This document shows, in pieces, positions 1 to 5,488 of a stretch of 9,309 nt of DNA. Position 1 is the stretch's first letter. Each line of letters starts with the position of its first letter. The position numbers and the translations under genes are program-made. Origin of the DNA: Candidatus Poribacteria bacterium (GTDB taxonomy: Bacteria; Poribacteria; WGA-4E; WGA-3G); contig JAPPMR010000885.1 of the NCBI GenBank assembly GCA_028818995.1, positions 1 through 9,309 of the forward strand, read 5' to 3'. The notes beneath the pieces were generated by a model. That model ran no database searches and was not told the DNA's origin. It saw only the letters and a list, made by a program, of their open reading frames with translations.

Positions 1-1770
1 GTATTGACGGGTCTCAATTTTTTGCTCAAATTGCTCCTGCCGCGTTTCGCACTTCGGCAGGGAGAACTACTTACAATCTATGTTATCCTCTCACTCTCCT
101 CTGCAATTGCAGGGCATGATATGATGCAAACTGTCGTCCCTGTTATTCCAAACGGTTTTTGGTTTGCCACGCCTGAAAATGAGTGGCAACAACTTTTCTG
201 GCGATATTTGCCGAGTTGGATGACGTTGAGTGACTTGTCTGTCTTGCAAGATTTCTACGATGGGGATACAACCTTTTATACTAAAAGATATTTGACTGCA
301 TGGTGGGAACCAATTCTATGGTGGACCTTGTTTCTGTCAGTTGTGATCTGGGTGATGATTTGCATCGATCTGCTTTTGCGGAAACAGTGGATTGAACGGG
401 AACGGTTGACCTATCCGATTGTACGTCTGCCGATAGAAATGACACACTCGGATGGGAGACTTTTTAAGAATAAAATGTTGTGGGTTGGCTTTGCGATTGC
501 AGGCGGGATTGATCTGATTAACGGTATCCACGCCTTTTTTCCTGCTTTTCCAGAGATTCCAGTTCGCAAGGCAAATCTCGGTATGTACTTCACAGAAAAG
601 CCTTGGGACGCTATGGGGTGGACCCCCATCTATATTTTGTCATTCGGCGTTGGGCTTGCATTTTTAATGCCGTTAGAGATGTCGTTTTCACTTTGGTTTT
701 TCTACCTATTTTGGAAAGGTGAACGTATCTTGGGCAGGGCAATGGGGCTACAAGTATTACCCGGTTTTCCTTATGACGGCCCCCAAGGCGTTGGTGCATA
801 TCTTGCTATTGCCTGCTTCGCGCTTTATGGTGGACGCAAACATATTTTTAATGTACTCAGAAGCCTAATAGGCACATTCAAAATGAATAATGTTGTGTCT
901 TCGACTGGGAATCTCACACCTGAGATGCAAGATTCAACAAATTATCGGTGGCCGGTTGCAGGATTAATAGCAGGCATTCTCTTTCTTTTCATTTTTTCAG
1001 GTTATGGTGGGATGGCTGTTTGGATGATTGCGTTGTATTTCCTTATCTATTATCTTCTTGCTTTGGGAATTACCCGTGTGCGGGCTGAAGTTGGACCACC
1101 AACACATGAGATGTTTGTCGCAAACCCACGGCAGTTTATCTTAGATGCATTTGGTTCACGTAAGATTCCACCACAGAGTCTAACAATGATGTCGCTATAT
1201 TATGCTTTTAATCGCGGGTATCGTGCGCATCCGATGCCCCATACATTGGAAGGATTTAAACTCGTTGAAGTGGCTAATATGAAGGCGGGGAGAATGGTAA
1301 TTGCAATGATGTGTGCTGTCTTTTTCGGCATTCTCGCCTCGTTTTGGTCATATCTGGTTGTGTCCTACGATATAGGTGCAAATCCGGGGTTGGCGAACGG
1401 CGGTTATAACAGGTTGCGTACTTGGCTTTATTATCCGAGTGAAACGAATGTACCTGCCGTAGCATTTATGGGTGTAGGATTTCTTTTTACAGGGTTGCTA
1501 TGGTGGCTCCGCACCCGTTTTCCGATGTTTCCGTTTCATCCAACTGGCTACGCTGTGGCGAGCAGCATGTGGACATTTGGTTGGCTATGGTTTTCTGTGT
1601 TCATTAGTTGGGGCATCAAAAACCTGATCTTAAGGTTTGGTGGTATCAGTCTTTACCATCGTGTATTGCCTCTATTCTTGGGGCTTATTTTAGGTGAATT
1701 TATTGTCGGTGGAACGTGGGTACTGATTCGACTGATCTGGGGTGTGTCTGTTTATTCATTTTACCGTTGA
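1..1770 (+). CDS. Polytopic membrane protein, DUF6785/DUF6784-like, 5' partial
   Basis: The frame is open at the left edge. The first possible start is a TTG at position 4 with no visible ribosome binding site, and family members as I recall them carry further residues upstream, so the true start is probably outside the window. About 589 residues are visible, ending at TGA 1768-1770. The protein is strongly hydrophobic, with roughly eleven to twelve membrane segments. Counting from the codon at 4, they lie near residues 20-37, 100-124, 156-178, 205-240, 264-278, 318-358, 430-452, 484-502, 518-540 and 555-580. Recognisable conserved stretches are AGHDMMQ near residue 36, ERERLTYPIVRLPIEM near 132 and TRVRAEVGPP near 355. 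These match my memory of the paired DUF6785/DUF6784 proteins of Planctomycetes and Poribacteria. Function is unknown. The arginine-rich loop followed by LTYP and the late RxEVGPP motif are faintly reminiscent of oligopeptide transporters, but that is speculation. No neighbour in the window suggests a substrate. Confidence 0.75.
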   Translation, partial: VLTGLNFLLKLLLPRFALRQGELLTIYVILSLSSAIAGHDMMQTVVPVIPNGFWFATPENEWQQLFWRYLPSWMTLSDLSVLQDFYDGDTTFYTKRYLTAWWEPILWWTLFLSVVIWVMICIDLLLRKQWIERERLTYPIVRLPIEMTHSDGRLFKNKMLWVGFAIAGGIDLINGIHAFFPAFPEIPVRKANLGMYFTEKPWDAMGWTPIYILSFGVGLAFLMPLEMSFSLWFFYLFWKGERILGRAMGLQVLPGFPYDGPQGVGAYLAIACFALYGGRKHIFNVLRSLIGTFKMNNVVSSTGNLTPEMQDSTNYRWPVAGLIAGILFLFIFSGYGGMAVWMIALYFLIYYLLALGITRVRAEVGPPTHEMFVANPRQFILDAFGSRKIPPQSLTMMSLYYAFNRGYRAHPMPHTLEGFKLVEVANMKAGRMVIAMMCAVFFGILASFWSYLVVSYDIGANPGLANGGYNRLRTWLYYPSETNVPAVAFMGVGFLFTGLLWWLRTRFPMFPFHPTGYAVASSMWTFGWLWFSVFISWGIKNLILRFGGISLYHRVLPLFLGLILGEFIVGGTWVLIRLIWGVSVYSFYR

Positions 1771-1854
1771 CACAGTCCTACTCCAGGGTTGCACACCTAC
1801 AAGAAGTGATCGGTTTATAAAAGTTTATGCAATCAACAACTTATGACATAAATT

Positions 1855-1891
1855 AAGGTGTTATATAACCTACTTAGGTATATAGCACCTT
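1855..1891 (+). terminator. Hairpin, possible terminator of the membrane-protein gene
   Basis: The arms AAGGTGTTATATAACCT and AGGTATATAGCACCTT pair over about 16 positions with one G-T wobble and one bulged A, around a short ACTT loop. A short T run continues from the 3' arm (1890-1893). The hairpin lies 85 bases after the stop codon at 1770 and directly abuts the left end of the IS element. The stem is AT-rich and the T run is short, so it could instead be another palindromic repeat. Confidence 0.4.
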
Positions 1892-1914
1892 TTGAAGTGC
1901 CATCGATTTTCAGA

Positions 1915-1965
1915 CTATAATTTTGGAAAGTTAAGACAAGTTTTTCGTTCAAATTCATAAGGTGT
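1915..1965 (-). pseudogene. Severed C-terminal tail of IS3 OrfB
   Basis: On the minus strand from 1965 down to the TAG at 1917-1915, the codons read TPYEFERKTCLNFPKL and then stop. This is the expected continuation of the IS3 OrfB C-terminus, where RPHSALGYL is normally followed by TP and an EF pair. The 111-bp MITE separates it from the preceding codons at 2079-2105. Joining 2079 to 1965, which removes the MITE and one TA, restores the frame exactly. The fragment has no start of its own and cannot be expressed independently. Confidence 0.8.
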
Positions 1966-1967
1966 TA

Positions 1968-2078
1968 TAGTAAAATCCGAAAATATGTTCACATTTCAAT
2001 GAACAACAATCCCTACACCATCACCGCTGGCGAGGTTTCCTAACCTCGCTAATGTAAAGGTAATTATGGATTTTACTA
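1968..2078. mobile_element. 111-bp TA-flanked MITE-like element nested in the IS
   Basis: The ends are perfect 11-bp inverted repeats, TAGTAAAATCC at 1968-1978 and GGATTTTACTA at 2068-2078. Weaker similarity extends inward to about 28 bp (roughly 22 of 28 matching, including a shared TTnACATT). The element is flanked by TA on both sides (1966-1967 and 2079-2080), the target duplication expected of the IS630/Tc1-mariner superfamily. It has no coding capacity. Its middle holds a strong hairpin, GCGAGGTT-TCCT-AACCTCGC (2030-2049), and a smaller one, GTTCA/TGAAC (1987-1991 and 2000-2004). Its removal with one TA repairs the transposase frame, which fixes both its boundaries and its order of arrival after the IS. 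The superfamily assignment is inferred from the TA target alone. Confidence 0.82.
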
Positions 2079-2408
2079 TAAATATCCTAATGCCGAATGA
2101 GGTCGTTTTTTAGTTGGCATCAACTCAGCAATGTCAAGGCTTTTTTGAATGTCCAATGCAAAAGTCAATTTGCCAACAAGTTGTTCAAGTTGAGCAATCC
2201 GCTCTTGTGACGCATCCGTCTGCTTATCAGCGGGTTCAAAGAAGGTTGCCGCATTTTCAAGAAGTTGTCGCTTCCACTTTGAAAGTTGTTCATCGCTGAG
2301 GTTATGTCGCCGACACACTTCTGCTTGGGAACTTTCACTGCTGAGAGCCTCAAGAACAACTTCGGCTTTAAACGCGGGAGTGAAGTTTCTTCGTTTTCGT
2401 TTCGCCAT
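2076..2408 (-). CDS. IS3-family transposase OrfA fused to an OrfB tail remnant
   Basis: The open frame encodes 110 residues and starts at an ATG (2408-2406). It has a good ribosome binding site, AAGGAG at 2420-2415, about six bases upstream. Residues 1-60 form a basic helix-turn-helix of the HTH_Tnp_1 type found in IS3/IS911 OrfA, with FTPAFKAEVVLEAL followed by SQAEVCRRHNLSDEQLSKWK. Residues 66-90 resemble the leucine-rich OrfA coiled coil (RIAQLEQLVGKLTFALDIQK). The last residues, KRPHSALGYL, belong to the far C-terminus of OrfB, so an internal deletion has joined the two genes in frame. The stop codon (2078-2076) is supplied by the end of the inserted MITE. The product could still bind IS ends but lacks the integrase domain. 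It is best regarded as a decayed or regulatory derivative. Confidence 0.75.
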   Translation of the reverse strand: MAKRKRRNFTPAFKAEVVLEALSSESSQAEVCRRHNLSDEQLSKWKRQLLENAATFFEPADKQTDASQERIAQLEQLVGKLTFALDIQKSLDIAELMPTKKRPHSALGYL

Positions 2409-2434
2409 CGGATACTCCTTTCAAGTAGATGGAT

Positions 2435-2440
2435 ATTATA
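2435..2440 (-). promoter_or_regulatory. Possible -10 of the IS orfA promoter
   Basis: The minus strand reads TATAAT from 2440 to 2435, preceded by TGG, which makes an extended -10. It lies inside the IS, 26 bases before the orfA start. No convincing -35 is present 17 bases upstream, so the call rests on the -10 alone. Confidence 0.35.
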
Positions 2441-2514
2441 CCATAATCTTGTTTTAGAGAGCGGCCCGAATTTCCGGTAGCAGTACACTAACTTGATGAA
2501 CATTTGGTTTTCTA

Positions 2515-2543
2515 TTGACAACATTCAGGTGAGATGCTAATAT
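2515..2543 (+). promoter_or_regulatory. Sigma70-type promoter for the membrane protein-methyltransferase operon
   Basis: A perfect TTGACA (2515-2520), a 17-base spacer and TAATAT (2538-2543) with an extended TGC immediately before the -10. The promoter lies just outside the right end of the IS (2487) and 64 bases before the first start codon. The operon therefore has its own promoter and does not depend on the IS. Confidence 0.7.
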
Positions 2544-2606
2544 ATCCTATCGTATTTAATAATGCAATTATATTCGTGTTGCGTAAATTAAAGAGGTAAA
2601 TTTAAA

Positions 2607-2999
2607 ATGAGCACAGGGAACCGGACATGGAAACGCCGCCTGACCAAGGTGTTAACTATTTTGCTGATATTCATGGTTTGCCTTTCTATTTTCCAATGGT
2701 TTATCATTGCTGCACTTTTCGAATTTGGTGCGGAGACGTTGAAGGATGCTATGGTTAGACAAGCACCGGAAGGTGTAAATCGCAATGACATAATAAATAC
2801 ATTTGAAAGAGTTAAAAGCGCGGCACAGCGAATACCATTTAGTTTTATCACAGGAAAAATCAACCTTCGTAAAATTAAAGCTGCAGGTGAATACGCTATT
2901 GAAGCGAACGACGATGAGACCTGGAACGCGGAGGAAATCAATACCCTCCTGAGGATGCTCAATGCTGCTGTAGGATATAAAGAAGAATTGAGTAATTGA
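2607..2999 (+). CDS. Small single-pass membrane protein of unknown function
   Basis: The gene encodes 130 residues from an ATG, with AGAGGT (2592-2597) nine bases upstream as a good ribosome binding site. The N-terminus is basic (residues 7-14) and is followed by a hydrophobic segment at about 15-37. This predicts a signal anchor with the roughly 90-residue remainder on the outer face of the membrane. The C-terminal part is polar and probably helical (residues 43-75 and 88-128) and contains no motif I recognise. The stop TGA (2997-2999) overlaps the TTG start of the methyltransferase gene, so the two are probably translationally coupled and co-transcribed from the promoter at 2515-2543. I cannot name a family. 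The strong promoter, binding site and tight coupling argue that it is a real gene. Confidence 0.75.
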   Translation: MSTGNRTWKRRLTKVLTILLIFMVCLSIFQWFIIAALFEFGAETLKDAMVRQAPEGVNRNDIINTFERVKSAAQRIPFSFITGKINLRKIKAAGEYAIEANDDETWNAEEINTLLRMLNAAVGYKEELSN

Positions 3000-3757
3000 T
3001 ATCAATGCTATTAACACCGCCTTATGAAAAATTTGCCTACGCTTATGACCGGATGATGAAAAACGTCAACTATCCACGATGGAGCGATTATATAGAATCA
3101 CTTTTTAAAATGTACGGTTGTGAACCACGGAATATCCTTGATTTAGCGTGCGGAACGGGAGCATTAAGCGTTTTGTTAGCATCAAAAGGATATCTTGTGA
3201 CCGGGATAGATAGGGCAAAAGGAATGCTGAACATTGCTCGTGAAAAAGCCAAAGATCAAAATTTACAAATCACATTCCATCAAGGAAATATGCTTAATTT
3301 CCGGTTAGATCAGCAGTTTGATGCGATCCTTTGTACCTATGACAGCATAAATTATGCAGACAACGAAAATGAATTAAGTGGTATGTTTGAAACTGTGTCT
3401 AAACATCTCGTGCAGGATGGATTATTTATCTTTGATGTCACGACTGAACGGAATATAGTAGAGCATTTTCACAACAAAACATTTTCTGAAAACCACGAAG
3501 ATTATTCCTACATTTGGAAGAATAATTATCTCTATCACACCAAAATGTGCCGCACCTTCCTAACTTTTTTTATACGTGAAGGCGAGTTGTTTAGACGTTA
3601 TGAAGAGATTCACAAACAACGAATTTATGAGGTAGATACGGTCAATAAATTACTCAAAGCAGCTGGCTACAAAATGCTAAGTGCTTATGATATGTATACC
3701 TTCAATAAGTGGACTCGCACTTCAGATCGAATCAACTTCACTGCCCAATTGATATAA
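2996..3757 (+). CDS. Class I SAM-dependent methyltransferase
   Basis: The gene encodes 253 residues if it starts at the TTG overlapping the previous stop (TTGA, 2996-2999). An AAGAAG-like binding site lies about ten bases before that TTG. An ATG at 3005 would remove three residues and is a plausible alternative with poorer spacing. The fold is the Rossmann-type methyltransferase (Methyltransf_25/11-like). SAM-binding motif I is ILDLACGTG (residues 47-55), the acidic end of strand 2 is GID (70-72), a GNML loop follows (97-100), and motif IV is FDAILCTYDSINY (108-120). The N-terminal YEKFAYAYDRMM (10-21) is typical of the YqeM/CmoA-like small-molecule methyltransferase group. The substrate cannot be read from the sequence. 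The protein is predicted cytosolic and is coupled to the upstream membrane protein, which may localise it or be its partner. Confidence 0.85.
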   Translation: MISMLLTPPYEKFAYAYDRMMKNVNYPRWSDYIESLFKMYGCEPRNILDLACGTGALSVLLASKGYLVTGIDRAKGMLNIAREKAKDQNLQITFHQGNMLNFRLDQQFDAILCTYDSINYADNENELSGMFETVSKHLVQDGLFIFDVTTERNIVEHFHNKTFSENHEDYSYIWKNNYLYHTKMCRTFLTFFIREGELFRRYEEIHKQRIYEVDTVNKLLKAAGYKMLSAYDMYTFNKWTRTSDRINFTAQLI

Positions 3758-3793
3758 ATAGCGTCGTTGAAATTGTTGTTATACCAAACTCAA

Positions 3794-4846
3794 TTACAAA
3801 CCCTGTGCGATAAGGTCTCCGACTTCTTCAGTAGTATATCCCATTCTTCCAGCCCCGAGATCTTTAATTTTTCCGCTTGCCAGTAGATCACTAATAGATT
3901 TTTCCACTTTTACAGCTGCGTCAGCATGCCCAAGGTGATCCAGCATCATGCCTGCTGCACCGACAGCGGCAATTGGGTTAATCTGATTTTTTCCCGTATA
4001 ACGCGGTGCTGAACCGTGGATCGGTTCAAACATAGCAACACTTTCTGGATTCAAGTTGCCTGATGCTGCAACACCCATACCGCCTTGAATCATCGCGCCA
4101 AGGTCAGTGATGATGTCTCCAAACATATTACAGGTTACAATCACATCAAACCATTCTGGATTTTTAACCATCCACATCGTTGTCGCATCTACGAATGCGT
4201 ATTCTTTTTTTATATCTGGATAATCTTCCCCTACTTCGTCGAAGACGCGTCGCCACAAGTCATGTGCGTAGGTAAGTACGTTTGCTTTATCGCATGAGGT
4301 TAAGGTATTCGTCTTGTTGCGTTTTCGGGTGAGTTCATACGCATAGCGGACACATCGTTCCACGCCTTTATAGGTGTTAATCATCTCTTGGATTGCAACT
4401 TCATCCCGTGTGCCCCGTTTCAAATAGCCACCGATCCCGGAGTATAAGCCTTCAGTATTTTCACGAACAATGATGAAGTCGATATCTTCTGGACCTTTGT
4501 CCTTCAACGGTGTTGGCACACCGGGATATAGTTTTACAGGACGCAGGTTAATATAGAGATCAAGTTCAAACCGGACCTTTAATAAAATCCCTTTCTCTAA
4601 TATACCGGGTTTGACATCGGGGTGTCCAATCGCACCGAGATAAATCGCATCAAGTTCACGCAGTTCTTCAAGCACTGAATCTGGTAGTACTTCGCCTGTT
4701 TCCAAATATCGGTCTCCACCGACATCGTACTCAACAGTTTCGTATTTAATTCCTTCTTGTGCAGCTGCTGCCCCGAAGACTTTCATTGCTTCACGCGTTA
4801 CTTCGGGGCCAATTCCGTCTCCTGGAATGAGACCGATCTTGTACAT
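3794..4846 (-). CDS. leuB: 3-isopropylmalate dehydrogenase-like decarboxylating dehydrogenase
   Basis: The gene encodes 350 residues from the ATG at 4846-4844, preceded by GGAGG (4857-4853) at ideal spacing. A TTG one codon upstream is less likely. The protein belongs to the isocitrate/isopropylmalate dehydrogenase family, which oxidatively decarboxylates 2-hydroxy acids. LeuB converts 3-isopropylmalate to 2-oxoisocaproate in leucine synthesis. Visible catalytic residues are R92 and R102 in LLKVR...NLRP, R128 in VRENTEG, Y135, K187 in SCDKAN, D220, and D244/D248 in the family signature [13 protein letters not shown]. The LEKGxLLKxRFxxDxxxNLRP arrangement resembles actinobacterial LeuB. The cofactor loop reads GSAPRYTGK rather than the usual GSAPDIAGK. 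Tartrate or another 2-hydroxy acid remains possible as substrate. It stands alone here with no other leu genes, and it has its own promoter at 4890-4918 and no leader peptide or attenuator. Confidence 0.82.
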   Translation of the reverse strand: MYKIGLIPGDGIGPEVTREAMKVFGAAAAQEGIKYETVEYDVGGDRYLETGEVLPDSVLEELRELDAIYLGAIGHPDVKPGILEKGILLKVRFELDLYINLRPVKLYPGVPTPLKDKGPEDIDFIIVRENTEGLYSGIGGYLKRGTRDEVAIQEMINTYKGVERCVRYAYELTRKRNKTNTLTSCDKANVLTYAHDLWRRVFDEVGEDYPDIKKEYAFVDATTMWMVKNPEWFDVIVTCNMFGDIITDLGAMIQGGMGVAASGNLNPESVAMFEPIHGSAPRYTGKNQINPIAAVGAAGMMLDHLGHADAAVKVEKSISDLLASGKIKDLGAGRMGYTTEEVGDLIAQGL

Positions 4847-4889
4847 CAATTTCCTCCAAATTATTGGGCCGTAGTTTTTGACTCTCTAT

Positions 4890-4918
4890 ATTTTAACATA
4901 TTTGAGGTGATATTGCAA
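4890..4918 (-). promoter_or_regulatory. Promoter of the isopropylmalate dehydrogenase-like gene
   Basis: On the minus strand, TTGCAA (4918-4913) and TAAAAT (4895-4890) are 17 bases apart, and TGT directly precedes the -10 as an extended element. The expected transcript starts near 4883, giving a leader of about 37 bases with the GGAGG site. The transposable element ends 15 bases upstream of the -35. Confidence 0.6.
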
Positions 4919-4978
4919 ATTAGGTGGCTTGTTGGGATGTGTAAAGTTTTTGTCAATGATTATTCTTTTAAAATTAAC

Positions 4979-5007
4979 TTGACAAACCAATGTATTTGTG
5001 TTAATAT
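4979..5007 (+). promoter_or_regulatory. Outward-facing promoter inside the 290-bp element
   Basis: A perfect TTGACA (4979-4984), a 17-base spacer and TAATAT (5002-5007), with TGT immediately before the -10. It points right, out of the element and towards the 3' end of the VWA gene, which it would transcribe in antisense. It could be the relic of a transposase promoter. The only downstream frame inside the element is a 46-codon ATG frame at 5027 that resembles nothing I know. Confidence 0.55.
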
Positions 5008-5118
5008 TATTATCACATAATTAAATTATGTTCTCAATATACGCAAAATTTCTAAAGAAAAGAGAAGAAAACAAAAAACTGAAAATCCACGTCACAATCC
5101 TTGTCCTGATTGACTTCC

Positions 5119-5137
5119 GCACGTCCCAAGGACGTGC
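5119..5137. repeat. Perfect 8-bp hairpin within the 290-bp element
   Basis: GCACGTCC, loop CAA, GGACGTGC, followed four bases later by another ACGTCC (5141-5146). There is no T run on either strand, so it is not a typical intrinsic terminator. It is probably a structural part of the transposable element. Confidence 0.55.
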
Positions 5138-5223
5138 AAAACGTCCTAATTCAATGTGTAGATCGTAGAGGGCGAAGCGAAACTCAACCGACAATATGCT
5201 TTGTACGAAAACTTTACACACCC

Positions 5224-5488
5224 AGCTTGTTGAAGGGAGGGAGGCTATTTATGTTGATCTATAAAATAAATAGACGTTTTCATCTCTCAGTAGATAGTAG
5301 ATGGTGAATCATGCTGAATACCAAAAGTGCATTCAGCCAAGCGCATTCATACCCGCCAAATGCCTAAAGACGAATGCGCGTATGGCATTCGCCATGATTT
5401 GTAGCGTTGATTTCTTGATTTGGAGGTCACCTAATCTCGCAGATGCAGAGTGTCCAAGTAATTCTAAAATTTACCATAAATTACTGCT
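5224..5488. other. Intergenic gap downstream of the VWA gene
   Basis: These 265 bases lie between the right target duplication of the 290-bp element and the VWA stop codon. I see no convincing gene. The one long frame here (from 5301) continues in antisense into the VWA gene and has no recognisable product. The gap holds the hairpin cluster at 5313-5395 and a weak AT-rich inverted repeat, AGTAATT (5457-5463) with AATTACT (5479-5485). That repeat lies directly after the VWA stop on the minus strand but lacks a U tract. Confidence 0.6.
5313..5395. repeat. Cluster of three hairpins built on GCATTC/GAATGC
   Basis: Three inverted repeats follow one another: GCTGAAT/ATTCAGC (5313-5319 and 5331-5337), GCGCATTC/GAATGCGC (5341-5348 and 5372-5379), and ATGGC-ATTC-GCCAT (5382-5395). 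GCATTC or its complement occurs four times (5329, 5343, 5372, 5385). This may be a REP-like palindromic repeat or a 3' structure of the VWA transcript. No known family is recognised. Confidence 0.5.

Larger units (their letters stand above)
1893..2487 (-). mobile_element. Internally deleted IS3-family insertion sequence
   Basis: The element is oriented on the minus strand. Its orfA-side end is TGTACTGCTACCG read from 2487 to 2475, and its far end is TGAAGTGCCATCG at 1893-1905. They match at 9 of 13 positions and both start with the TG typical of IS3 ends. Inside are an IS3 OrfA reading frame and only the extreme C-terminus of OrfB (the RPHSALGYL motif onward). Complete IS3 elements are about 1.2-1.5 kb. 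This one is 595 bp, or about 482 bp once the nested MITE and its duplicated TA are removed, so most of orfB including the DDE catalytic core is gone. Flanking bases (TTT on the left, CTA on the right) do not form a clear target duplication, consistent with an old insertion. A full-length relative elsewhere could in principle still move it through its ends. Confidence 0.8.
4934..5223. mobile_element. 290-bp non-autonomous transposable element with TIRs and target duplication
   Basis: The left end reads GGGATGTGTAAAGTTTT (4934-4950). The right end, read inward on the minus strand from 5223, is GGGTGTGTAAAGTTTT. The two share GGG and a perfect 13-base TGTGTAAAGTTTT, then GT and CAA, with one indel near the tip. 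The flanks carry a near-perfect 8-bp direct repeat: GGCTTGTT (4926-4933) and AGCTTGTT (5224-5231), 7 of 8 identical. An 8-bp duplication with GGG-starting ends fits Mutator/IS256-like elements, but the family is an inference. The interior has no transposase. It holds a promoter (4979-5007), an AT-rich tract and a hairpin (5119-5137). The element sits just upstream of the leuB-like promoter and may have displaced upstream control sequence. Confidence 0.78.

Noticed and set aside
1854..1969. 12-base direct repeat TAAGGTGTTATA at 1854-1865 and 1958-1969
   Set aside because: The second copy is explained by orfB tail codons plus the start of the MITE. A 12-base match is expected by chance a few times in a window this size, so it is not a target duplication.
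2165..2524. Long minus-strand frame overlapping orfA, considered as a possible frameshifted orfB
   Set aside because: It runs out past the IS end at 2487 and contains none of the IS3 integrase motifs. It is a shadow frame of orfA.
5027..5167. 46-codon ATG frame downstream of the promoter inside the 290-bp element
   Set aside because: It is lysine-rich because of an A-rich tract, has no clear binding site or known domain, and runs through the element's hairpin. It is not supported as a gene.
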